A stretch of DNA of 32,746 bases from Syntrophomonadaceae bacterium. Its GTDB lineage: Bacteria > Bacillota > Syntrophomonadia > Syntrophomonadales > Syntrophomonadaceae. Below are positions 1 through 8,461 of this stretch, one piece after another. A program made the position numbers and the translations under genes. The stretch spans positions 1-32,746 of the forward strand of contig JAQUXM010000021.1 in NCBI GenBank assembly GCA_028692415.1, given 5' to 3'. Positions within the stretch are counted from its first letter, which is position 1. The number at the start of each line of letters is the position of its first letter. The notes under the pieces were generated by a model. It saw only the letters and a list, made by a program, of their open reading frames with translations, did not search any database and had not been told where the DNA came from.

Positions 1-35
1 TATCCCTATCAGTATCCTTATAGGAGCGTGATAAG

Positions 36-1145
36 ATGGATAGACTCAAACCGTTTAATGATTTAAAACCGATAAGTCGGCTGGAGGTAGAGGAAAACAA
101 GGCGCTATTGAAGCAGGCCGAGGACACCCGTGTTGCTATCGAAATATTAAATTATGAGATTAATTCCCTCCCAAATCCGTCTATTCTATTGGATACCCTA
201 TCATTGCAGGAGGCCAAGGCCAGTAGCAACATAGAAAATATTTTCACCACCAATGATGATTTATATAGAGGCATTGTTTTTGATAGCTTCACTGCCGAAG
301 CCAAAGAAGTTTCCCGATATAAAGATGCTCTTTTTATAGGATTCAACAACCTGAAGGAAAAAGGCATTTTGTCTATTAGCGATATTGAGTCCATTAACGA
401 GCCGGTGAACAAAAGACAGCGGGGTATAAGAGCAAATTTACCGGAGTTTGAAAGTAGTTATACCCGAATAGCCAATGTATCCAACGGCCAAAACGAAATA
501 CTATATACACCGCCCCACGGCAAGGAATTACTAAATAAATTACTGGTGGATATGCTCGAGTATGTCTATGATGATGAGATGTTTCCCGCCCATCCCCTGG
601 TAAAGATAGCCCTGGCGCACTACCAATTCGAGAGCATTCATCCTTTTTATGATGGTAATGGTCGTACCGGCAGAATACTCAATATTTTGCTTCTATGCCA
701 GAAGGGATATTTAAGCTATCCGATTCTTTATGCCAGCTCTTACATAATAAAAAATAAAAATGAATATTATGCCCTTTTGCAAATTTGCAGGCAAGAAGAT
801 AATTACCCATTATTTATTAAATATATGCTGAGTTCCTTCGAGACAACTGCTAAAAAAACCTTGCAAATGGTAAACAACATAAAAAGTCTTATGGGAAAAT
901 ACTCTGATGAAGAATTTCTAAAAACCCTTAGGGGACAGAAACCAGTCTTGCGCCAGGTTATGGAGCTTATTTTTAAAAAGGTATATATAAGAATTGAAGA
1001 CCTAGTTGAATTAGGAGTCCATCGCCAGACCGCATCCAGCTATTTGCAGCAGTTGGTTGACCAAGGCCTGTTGCAGGAAGAAAAAATACAGAGAGATAAA
1101 GTATTTAAGAATATAGAGTTATTAAAATTGTTCGAAGGAGAATAA
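36..1145 (+). CDS. Fic family protein (predicted AMP-transferase) with C-terminal winged helix
   Basis: Fic-domain proteins usually move AMP from ATP onto a hydroxyl of a target protein. The core motif HPFYDGNGRTGR (residues 202-213) is intact, including the catalytic His202. An N-terminal inhibitory-helix motif S-x-x-x-E-N is seen at residues 63-68 (SSNIEN), so this should be a self-inhibited class II Fic protein. Residues ~320-355 look like a winged-helix DNA-binding segment, which suggests it may also bind DNA. The start is supported by AGGAG at 22-26. It ends 3 nt before hsdM, and the hsdM ribosome site lies inside its last codons, so the two are probably co-translated. The target is unknown; regulation of the restriction system is an inference from position only. 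Confidence 0.9.
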   Translation: MDRLKPFNDLKPISRLEVEENKALLKQAEDTRVAIEILNYEINSLPNPSILLDTLSLQEAKASSNIENIFTTNDDLYRGIVFDSFTAEAKEVSRYKDALFIGFNNLKEKGILSISDIESINEPVNKRQRGIRANLPEFESSYTRIANVSNGQNEILYTPPHGKELLNKLLVDMLEYVYDDEMFPAHPLVKIALAHYQFESIHPFYDGNGRTGRILNILLLCQKGYLSYPILYASSYIIKNKNEYYALLQICRQEDNYPLFIKYMLSSFETTAKKTLQMVNNIKSLMGKYSDEEFLKTLRGQKPVLRQVMELIFKKVYIRIEDLVELGVHRQTASSYLQQLVDQGLLQEEKIQRDKVFKNIELLKLFEGE

Positions 1146-1148
1146 GGG

Positions 1149-2876
1149 ATGATTAATCAAGCCGACATCAATGCCAAAGTCAACCTGGTCACTAAAATCG
1201 CCAACAAACTTCGCGGTCCCTATACTTCTGAAAAATACGGCAACGTTATTATACCCATGTCGATTCTCCGGCGTTTTGACTGTGTCCTGGAGAGTAAAAA
1301 CCAGAAAATAAAAAAGATTCTTAAAAAGTTTGAGAAACTCCAAGTGGATGGAAAGCTCATCGAACAGGCAGTACTGAAAGAATGTGGAGTGCCTTTCTAC
1401 AATAAAAAATGCGTTAGCTTTGAAGCCTTAATCGGTGACAGCGATAATATCAACGCCAACTTTATCGAGTTTATTACGTCCTATTCCCCCAGCATAGAAA
1501 ACATCTTAAAAGGTCTTAAATTCAAAGAAGAAGCAGAATTCATGATTAAAAAAGGTATCCTCTTTGAAGTAGTCAAAGCCTTTTCGGAAGTCGATTTTCA
1601 CCCTGAAAGTACGGATCAGCTGACTATGGGTTATGTTTTTGAAGAAATCATAAGAACCTATAAATCAAATGCCGAGGCCGGTGATCATTATACACCCCGC
1701 GAAGTCATTGAGCTCTGCGTCGAATTGATGATGGCGGAAAATGTGAATGAGCTAGACAAAGAAGGCAAAATCATCAGAATCTATGACGGTTGCTGTGGAA
1801 CAGGGGGAATGCTTACCGTGGCCAAAAGGAAGCTTAACGATATGATCGGCACCAGTGGACGGGTGCGCCTATTCGGGCAGGATAACAATCCTGAAGCCTA
1901 TGCGGTGTGTTGTGCCGAAATGCTTATGCTGGGTGAGGATGCCAAAAACATCTTTGAGGGCAACACCCTGACCGAAGACCATTTAAAAGGGGAGAGGTTC
2001 GACCTGCTTATTACCAATCCTCCCTTTGGAGTGGAGTGGAAAACAGAAAAAACTATTGTGGAAAGAGAACGCAGCAGCAGCAACAATCGCTTTGTGGCAG
2101 GGCTACCAAGAGTCAGCGACGGGCAACTGCTATTCCTGCAAAATCTGCTGGCCAAAGCTGAAAATGATGCGAGAATCGCCATTATACTCAACGGTTCCCC
2201 TCTATTTTCCGGTGACGCAGGCAGCGGGGAAAGCGAGATCAGGCGCTATGTTATGGAAAACAATCTGCTGGAAGCCATTGTGGCTCTGCCTGACCAGATG
2301 TTTTATAACACCGGAATCTATTCATATATCTGGATACTATCGAAAAGCAAATTAAAAAGGCGGGATAAAAAGGTTCAGTTAATTAATGCCGTAAGCTTTT
2401 ACGATGAACAGAAGCCCAAATCTCTGGGCAACAAGCGTAAATATATTTCCTCCCAACACCGGGATAGAATCGTCCGGCTTTACCGCGACTTCGAGGAGAA
2501 TGAACATTCCAAAATATATGACGCCGCCCACTTCGGCTATAACAAGGTAGTGGTGGAGCGTCCCAAAAAAGACGAAGACGGCCAGCCTATTCTTAAAAAA
2601 GGTGCACTGCAAGCGGATGCCTCCCTGCGGGATACGGAAAATATTCCGCTCAAAGAGGACATAGATGAATACTTCCGGCGGGAAGTATTGCCCTATGTGC
2701 CGGATGCCTGGATTGATTATGACAAAACCAAGGTCGGCTACGAGATCCCCTTTAACAGGTATTTTTATAAATACACCGCACCCCGGAAGGCTGATGAGAT
2801 ACTCGCTGAAATCATGGTGATTGAGGATGATATTAAGGATACCATTTCTGCACTTCTGGGCCGGGTGAATCCTTGA
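1149..2876 (+). CDS. hsdM: Type I restriction-modification methyltransferase subunit HsdM
   Basis: This is the adenine-N6 methyltransferase subunit, which with HsdS recognises and methylates the target site using S-adenosylmethionine. The 575-residue length fits the family. An N-terminal helical HsdM domain (about 1-160) precedes the catalytic domain. The SAM-binding motif I reads DGCCGTGG from residue 213, a variant of the common DPACGTGG. The catalytic motif IV NPPFG is at 290-294. The start has AAGGAG at 1135-1140. The stop codon overlaps the hsdS ATG by one base (TGATG), a normal coupling arrangement in these operons. Assignment is firm from motifs and neighbours. Confidence 0.96.
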   Translation: MINQADINAKVNLVTKIANKLRGPYTSEKYGNVIIPMSILRRFDCVLESKNQKIKKILKKFEKLQVDGKLIEQAVLKECGVPFYNKKCVSFEALIGDSDNINANFIEFITSYSPSIENILKGLKFKEEAEFMIKKGILFEVVKAFSEVDFHPESTDQLTMGYVFEEIIRTYKSNAEAGDHYTPREVIELCVELMMAENVNELDKEGKIIRIYDGCCGTGGMLTVAKRKLNDMIGTSGRVRLFGQDNNPEAYAVCCAEMLMLGEDAKNIFEGNTLTEDHLKGERFDLLITNPPFGVEWKTEKTIVERERSSSNNRFVAGLPRVSDGQLLFLQNLLAKAENDARIAIILNGSPLFSGDAGSGESEIRRYVMENNLLEAIVALPDQMFYNTGIYSYIWILSKSKLKRRDKKVQLINAVSFYDEQKPKSLGNKRKYISSQHRDRIVRLYRDFEENEHSKIYDAAHFGYNKVVVERPKKDEDGQPILKKGALQADASLRDTENIPLKEDIDEYFRREVLPYVPDAWIDYDKTKVGYEIPFNRYFYKYTAPRKADEILAEIMVIEDDIKDTISALLGRVNP

Positions 2877-4177
2877 TGGCTGTAAAAATGAAAGATAGCG
2901 GTATTGAATGGATCGGGGAGATCCCGGAGGGCTGGAAAATTTCAAAAGTAAAATATTTTTATCAGTCACAACTGGGAAAGATGCTACAGCCATCCCAACA
3001 AAGTAATAATGAATCACTGGAAAAGTATCTTTGTGCCATTAATATAACTTGGGATGGAATAAAAAATCAAAATGAAATAAAAGAGATGTGGTTTAATGAA
3101 CGGGAAAAGAAGATATTTAGTGTAAAACAAGGTGACTTGCTAGTTTCTGAGGGCGGAGATGCTGGACGAGCATGTATTTGCGATATAGATTTCCCATGCT
3201 ATATCCAGAATGCGGTTCATAGAGTTAGAGCATTGGAAAAAGCAACTAATGAGTATCTTTATTATTGGATGTATGTGTTAAAAGCAATCGGATATATCGA
3301 TTTACTATGTAACAAAGCTACGATTATGCATTTTACACAAGACAAATTATTAAACATTGATTTCCCGGTTGCGCCAATTGCTGCCCAAGGAAGAATTGCA
3401 GGCTATCTAGATCAAAAATGTAGCGACATAGATAAAGTTATCTCTGCCAAACAAAGGCAGAATGAATTGCTGAGGGAGCAACGCCAGTCTATTATTTATG
3501 AAGCCGTTACCAAAGGACTGGATAAGAATGTCAAGTATAAAGATAGTGGAATAGAGTGGATCGGGGGTATGCCATATACATGGAAATGTAGAAGGCTAAA
3601 ATACCATGTAACCATAAATCCTACCACCACACTCATTAAAGAGTTTCTGGATGATGATACAGAGGTATCCTTTGTTCCAATGGAAAACCTTCAAAATGGC
3701 TACCATTATATTTCGGCGATACCTTTTTCAAAAGTAAAAAATGGATATACTGTTTTTGTAGAAGGAGATATTTTACTTGCAAAAGTGACTCCGTGTTTTG
3801 AAAATGGGAATATTGCTATAGCTAAAGATCTAATAAAGGGAATAGGTTTTGGCTCAACAGAAATTCTAGTTATAAGGTGCCGCAGCATCAACCCACGTTT
3901 CACATATTATTGTTTACAGAATCCAACGTTTAAGGAAAGAGCTGTTGCTGAAATGTATGGAGTTGCAGGATTGAAAAGGATTCCTCCATTATTTGTTGAG
4001 AATAGCTTTTATCCTTTCCCCACTCCCCCCGTTCAGAAATGTATTGCCGATTTTCTCGACCAAAGGTGTGCCGAGATTGATCGAATTTTAAATACTAATA
4101 ATCAGATAATTGAAAAATTGAAAGAATACCGGCGGAGCATTATATATGAAGCGGTCACAGGTAAAATCGAAGTATAA
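2876..4177 (+). CDS. hsdS: Type I restriction-modification specificity subunit HsdS
   Basis: HsdS chooses the bipartite DNA target for both methylation and cleavage. The 433-residue protein shows the classic two-fold layout: two target-recognition domains, each opening with a DSGIEWIG motif (residues ~7 and ~222), and each followed by a conserved helical spacer ending in SIIYEAVT (about 209-216 and near the C-terminus). ATG 2876 is chosen because it overlaps the hsdM stop; a TTG one codon earlier and ATG 2888 are alternatives. The two recognition domains are visibly richer in A/T codons than the spacers, as expected for segments swapped by recombination. The recognised sequence cannot be read from the protein. 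Confidence 0.95.
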   Translation: MAVKMKDSGIEWIGEIPEGWKISKVKYFYQSQLGKMLQPSQQSNNESLEKYLCAINITWDGIKNQNEIKEMWFNEREKKIFSVKQGDLLVSEGGDAGRACICDIDFPCYIQNAVHRVRALEKATNEYLYYWMYVLKAIGYIDLLCNKATIMHFTQDKLLNIDFPVAPIAAQGRIAGYLDQKCSDIDKVISAKQRQNELLREQRQSIIYEAVTKGLDKNVKYKDSGIEWIGGMPYTWKCRRLKYHVTINPTTTLIKEFLDDDTEVSFVPMENLQNGYHYISAIPFSKVKNGYTVFVEGDILLAKVTPCFENGNIAIAKDLIKGIGFGSTEILVIRCRSINPRFTYYCLQNPTFKERAVAEMYGVAGLKRIPPLFVENSFYPFPTPPVQKCIADFLDQRCAEIDRILNTNNQIIEKLKEYRRSIIYEAVTGKIEV

Positions 4178-4180
4178 ACC

Positions 4181-4231
4181 ATGCTGAAGAGTATTATCGA
4201 TAAAACCGAGAGAGCTTATATGGTGAGGTGA
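4181..4231 (+). other. Possible 16-codon reading frame between hsdS and rhuM
   Basis: A short frame begins MLKSIIDKTE and ends with a TGA that overlaps the GAGGTG ribosome site of the next gene. It has no convincing ribosome site of its own, since it starts only 3 nt after the hsdS stop. It could be a coupled leader, the leftover N-terminus of a lost gene, or chance. Confidence 0.2.
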
Positions 4232-4235
4232 AGAA

Positions 4236-5246
4236 ATGAACTTGGTAACGCATAGCAAGATACTCTTATACCAGACAGACGAAGGCAAAGTAATTGTTGA
4301 TGTTTATTTTTTTAATGAAAATTTTTGGCTGACTCAAAAGGCGATGAGCGAACTTTTCGCAGTAAACATTCCTGCGATTTCGAAACACTTAAAAAATATT
4401 TATGAAACAGGTGAGCTTGAAAGAAACGCAACTGTTTCCATTGTGGAAACACTTCGAAACGAAGGGGACAGAGAAATTAGCCGCCTGCTTGAATATTATA
4501 ACCTTGATGCAATTATTGCAGTTGGCTATCGGGTCAATTCCAAAAAAGCTACGCAGTTTAGAATATGGGCGACAACTACTTTGAAGGAATACATTGTCAA
4601 GGGATTTGTACTTAATGATGAAATGCTTAAAAACGGCAGGCCCTTTGGCAGGGACTATTTCGAAGAACTGCTGGAACGTATCCGTGAAATACGGGCCTCG
4701 GAGCGCAGAGCTTATCAGAAGATTGCCGATGTATTTGAACAGTGCAGCAGCGATTACAGTGCAAAAGCCGATGAAACTAGAACTTTTTACGCATTTGTAC
4801 AGAATAAAATGCACTTTGCAATAACCGGACAGACTGCAGCTGAGATAATACACACTAGAGCTGACAGCGAACATCCGACCATGGGTTTAACTACCTGGAA
4901 GGCTGCCCCGCAAGGAAAGATCATTAAAAATGATGTTAAGGTTGCGAAGAACTATCTGAACGAAAATGAGCTAGACCGCCTCAACAGAATTGTTAATATG
5001 TACATAGACTATGCCGAGTTCCAGGCTCTCAACCAGGAACTTATGACTATGAAGGATTGGCTTGATATCACTGACGAATTTCTGAAGTTTAATCGGCAGG
5101 AAATATTAAATAATGCTGGTAAAGTAAGCCATTTAGATGCTATGGTAAAAGCAGAGCGGGAATATGAAAAATTCAGGGTAAAGCAGGACAAGGAATACAT
5201 ATCGGACTTTGACCGGGTAACCGAAAAATATCTAAAAGGGAAATAA
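4236..5246 (+). CDS. rhuM: RhuM family protein (virulence_RhuM domain)
   Basis: The protein matches the RhuM family, named from a Salmonella pathogenicity-island gene and often found inside type I restriction operons. Its biochemical role is not established. The N-terminal ~100 residues contain a helix-turn-helix-like stretch (FWLTQKAMSELF, about 29-40), and the whole protein is helical and charged. The start has GAGGTG at 4224-4229. It lies between hsdS and hsdR on the same strand with short gaps, so it is probably transcribed with them. A DNA-binding or regulatory role is an inference. The gene appears intact at 336 residues. Confidence 0.85.
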   Translation: MNLVTHSKILLYQTDEGKVIVDVYFFNENFWLTQKAMSELFAVNIPAISKHLKNIYETGELERNATVSIVETLRNEGDREISRLLEYYNLDAIIAVGYRVNSKKATQFRIWATTTLKEYIVKGFVLNDEMLKNGRPFGRDYFEELLERIREIRASERRAYQKIADVFEQCSSDYSAKADETRTFYAFVQNKMHFAITGQTAAEIIHTRADSEHPTMGLTTWKAAPQGKIIKNDVKVAKNYLNENELDRLNRIVNMYIDYAEFQALNQELMTMKDWLDITDEFLKFNRQEILNNAGKVSHLDAMVKAEREYEKFRVKQDKEYISDFDRVTEKYLKGK

Positions 5247-5332
5247 AATTAGGACATGCAGCACATTCCCTGTGCATACGAGTGTCTCTACCAACAAAAA
5301 ATGCTTTAATTGGATTTATTAGAGGTGAGCAA

Positions 5333-8266
5333 ATGGCGGAAGAAGATTTAAGGGAAAACCCTTTCCGTGATGAAATTTATGATTATCTTTTAAGTATGGG
5401 CTATTGTCAGAGCAAAAGAGCCGATTATGATTATCAGAATGCGATTGATAAGGCCAAGCTCTTTGAGTTCCTGGAAAGCTCGCAAAAAGAGCAGCTTAAG
5501 CTATTTAAGGCCACGCACGGAAAAGGTTATAAGGAACGGTTTATCAAGCTCTTAAACGATAAAATCAATTCCCGGGGTCTGCTTCAAGCTCTCCATGAAC
5601 AGATTGAGGACTATAGTAGCAGCACCAAGTTTTTTCTGGCCTTTTTTAAGCCTAACCTGGAAGAGATGAACGATGGATTTGGGCTTTATGATAGAAATAT
5701 CCTTTCGGTTCACCGCGAATTTGCCTACGAGGATAAGGAAGACAGCTTCCGGGTTGACCTGGCTATATTCCTGAACGGAATTCCTATTGTAATGATTGAA
5801 CTGAAAAAGCAAACTGCCGGGCAAAGGGCAGGTTTTGAGGGCACCAAGCAATTTAAGTATACTCGTAATCCTGATGAGCCTATTTTCAGCTTCAACCGGA
5901 GGACGCTGGTTTACTTGGCTATGGACGAATTCGAGGCTTTCGTGTCTACTCGGCTGGACAAAAAGGATACCTTATTTCTTCCTTTCAACAAGGGGGCAGA
6001 GGATGAGGGGGCCGGTAATCCAATTGTGGAGGGCCAACACTGCACTCATTATGTATGGGAAGAAATTTTACGGAAGGATATGCTCTTAAAGATTATCCGC
6101 GAATTTATGTTTATTGATGATGAAGGCATTATGATATTTCCCCGGTACCATCAGCTTGACGCGGTGTTAAAGATAGAAGCAGATGTGAGGGCAATCGGAA
6201 TCGGTGGCAGATATCTGGTATGGCACAGTGCCGGCAGCGGTAAGACCAAAACCATTGCCTGGCTTGCCAAGCGGCTGATTAATCTTCCTGAGATTGATAC
6301 GGTTGTGGTCATAAGTGACCGTAATGTTATTGACAGCCAGCTAGGAAATGAAATCACTACCGTTGACGGCAAGAAAGGCGTTGCCAGATGGATAGAAAAT
6401 AACTCTGCAGAGCTATTGAAAGCAATTCAGGCCGGCGGTTATATTGTTGTCACCACCCTGCAAAAATTCCCCTTTATTCTCCAACAGATGGAAGAAAAGC
6501 AGAAACGGAAATTTGCCATTATTATCGATGAAGCACATTCTTCAGCAGCGGGCAAGACCTTGTCAAAGGTGTCGGAAACCTTGTCTGGCAAGTCGCTCAA
6601 GGATGCCGTTGTAAGTGATGAGGCTTATGAGGAGTACGAAGATAGCCAGGGATTGCTGCTTAAGCAAGAAAGCCGGATAAAATCAAGCAGCAACATAAGT
6701 TATTTTGCTTTTACCGCTACACCTAAGACCGAAACCATGGAGCTTTTTGGCAGCAGAAAAGAAATGGGCAAGCAGTATTTTCATAAATATGCTATGAAGC
6801 AAGCCATACAGGAGGGATTTATTCTTAATCCCCTGGCCGCTTATACCACTTATAATGAAAAATTTGAGATCAAGAAGAAAAAGGACGATAACACCGAATA
6901 CGAAAGCAGCAGTGCATCGGCTGCGATTCTCAACTATATTACCAGCTCGGATGAGGTCATTGATATAAAGACTGAGATCATTATGAAGGACTTCATATCC
7001 AAAAGAATACAATGGCTGAGCGGGAAGGGGAAGGCTATGCTTATTACGCCTTCTCGCAAACATGCGGTTTGTTATAAGCTGGCTATTGATAAGTATATAG
7101 AAAAAAACGGCTATGCTTTTAAAGCAGTTGCTGCTTTTACCGGAACCATTGAGATTGAAGGGATAAAATATACCGAGGAAAATATGAATGCAGTCTTTAA
7201 GGAAAAGGATATTAAGAAGCTTATTAGCAACAACGAAAATGTGAGGATTATCGTTGTTGCCGACAAGCTGCAAACGGGGTTTGATGAAACTAAACTATGT
7301 ATTCTTTATGTGGATAAAAAGCTTAATAGCGCTGTTAAAGCAGTTCAAACCCTATCCCGTATCAACCGGGCTTCAGCAGGGAAAAAAACCTTTATTCTCG
7401 ATTTTGTTAATAAAGCGGAGGAAATTAAAGCCTATTTTAAACCATATTTAGGCGGCGAACTTTATCTGCCCCCAGAAAACGAAACAGATCCCAATCTACT
7501 CTTTGTCAAACGGGATAAATTATTGGATTATTATATATTTACAATTGATCAGGCAGATCGGGCTTATGCCTTGATCAAGGATGGCAATAAACACTCCGGT
7601 GAACTGACCGCTCTCTTTGCTCAAATGAAACAAAACTTTAACAAGCTTAAAAAAGATCAACAGAAGTTGTTTACTGCAGAAATATCAAAATTTGTTAAGC
7701 TTTTCTACTATATATCCACTGTTTATAACACTTGGAATAATGATATGAAGCGCTTGGCGGTATTCCTTGATGCTTTACACAATGTGCTGTATCAAAAAGC
7801 CAGTGATACTAAAATAAACCCCGATGAGCTGGTTGAACTGGTCGTTTATTCAGCCGAAAAGGCTGTGGAGGATGAAAACTTACTCGGTGATACCATGGAA
7901 TATTCGTTCGATAAGATCTCAACAGAGTCAGTCATAAAAGAGAAAAGCTACTCGCTGATTGATGAAATAATTGAGCGAATCAATACCCGTTATGGGAATT
8001 ATGAAAATGCTTCCAAGGAGTTCAATGAGATTGTTGATACTCTCAGTAACGACAATGACATGATCGTAAATATCAGGGATAGCTCACCCAGTGCATATGA
8101 GGCCGAAGCCATAGACAAAATCGGGCAAATCTTCGTTAATGGAATATTATCATCCGATGAAGCTCGCTCACAATTCTTTGCCCAAATCAGCAGTGATAAG
8201 GATGTTTTAAGGACGCTGGCCAAAGCAGTAATAAGAAGAATTCAAGATGGGCTAATAGCGAGTTGA
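5333..8266 (+). CDS. hsdR: Type I restriction endonuclease/translocase subunit HsdR
   Basis: HsdR is the ATP-driven DNA translocase and nuclease of the type I complex. In order: an N-terminal PD-(D/E)xK nuclease (RVDL near residue 140, then ELKK near 156), a Walker A motif (SAGSGKT, ~299-305), the DEAH box (~399-402), FTATP, and later helicase motifs TGFDE and QTLSRINRAS. The C-terminal third is helical and should dock onto the methylase. The frame is open upstream to 5282, but ATG 5333 is preferred because GAGGTGAG lies just upstream and no ribosome site fits the earlier GTG. The 977-residue length is normal for the family, and all key motifs are intact, so the system should be active. Confidence 0.95.
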   Translation: MAEEDLRENPFRDEIYDYLLSMGYCQSKRADYDYQNAIDKAKLFEFLESSQKEQLKLFKATHGKGYKERFIKLLNDKINSRGLLQALHEQIEDYSSSTKFFLAFFKPNLEEMNDGFGLYDRNILSVHREFAYEDKEDSFRVDLAIFLNGIPIVMIELKKQTAGQRAGFEGTKQFKYTRNPDEPIFSFNRRTLVYLAMDEFEAFVSTRLDKKDTLFLPFNKGAEDEGAGNPIVEGQHCTHYVWEEILRKDMLLKIIREFMFIDDEGIMIFPRYHQLDAVLKIEADVRAIGIGGRYLVWHSAGSGKTKTIAWLAKRLINLPEIDTVVVISDRNVIDSQLGNEITTVDGKKGVARWIENNSAELLKAIQAGGYIVVTTLQKFPFILQQMEEKQKRKFAIIIDEAHSSAAGKTLSKVSETLSGKSLKDAVVSDEAYEEYEDSQGLLLKQESRIKSSSNISYFAFTATPKTETMELFGSRKEMGKQYFHKYAMKQAIQEGFILNPLAAYTTYNEKFEIKKKKDDNTEYESSSASAAILNYITSSDEVIDIKTEIIMKDFISKRIQWLSGKGKAMLITPSRKHAVCYKLAIDKYIEKNGYAFKAVAAFTGTIEIEGIKYTEENMNAVFKEKDIKKLISNNENVRIIVVADKLQTGFDETKLCILYVDKKLNSAVKAVQTLSRINRASAGKKTFILDFVNKAEEIKAYFKPYLGGELYLPPENETDPNLLFVKRDKLLDYYIFTIDQADRAYALIKDGNKHSGELTALFAQMKQNFNKLKKDQQKLFTAEISKFVKLFYYISTVYNTWNNDMKRLAVFLDALHNVLYQKASDTKINPDELVELVVYSAEKAVEDENLLGDTMEYSFDKISTESVIKEKSYSLIDEIIERINTRYGNYENASKEFNEIVDTLSNDNDMIVNIRDSSPSAYEAEAIDKIGQIFVNGILSSDEARSQFFAQISSDKDVLRTLAKAVIRRIQDGLIAS

Positions 8267-8410
8267 CGGATAGAATCCAGGGAAGCGTTGAATGGAATTG
8301 GAGAAATTTAAGTAATTTCAATTTATAACTTGTAAGCAGGAATTTAGGCAGTTTTAACGAAAAAATAACCATTCTCATAACATTATGTGATTTTAGGAGC
8401 TGTTATTTTG

Positions 8411-8461
8411 ATGGACTATCGCGACCGGAAGGAACTGAAAGTGAAGGGGTATCATGAGTAA
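8411..8461 (+). other. Possible 16-codon upstream frame overlapping the methyltransferase start
   Basis: A short frame (MDYRDRKELKVKGYHE) begins at an ATG 11 nt after TAGGAG (8394-8399). Its TAA overlaps the ATG of the methyltransferase gene (ATGAGTAA at 8454-8461). It is either a translated leader that couples the downstream start or a remnant of another protein's N-terminus. Confidence 0.3.

Noticed and set aside
2379-3017. Long minus-strand frame opposite hsdM/hsdS (212 codons)
   Set aside because: It lies wholly under well-supported genes, has no motif, and crosses the hsdM-hsdS junction. It is a codon-bias shadow.
5247-5332. GCACA/TGTGC hairpin between rhuM and hsdR as terminator
   Set aside because: Only a 5-bp stem without T-run; hsdR probably belongs to the same transcript.
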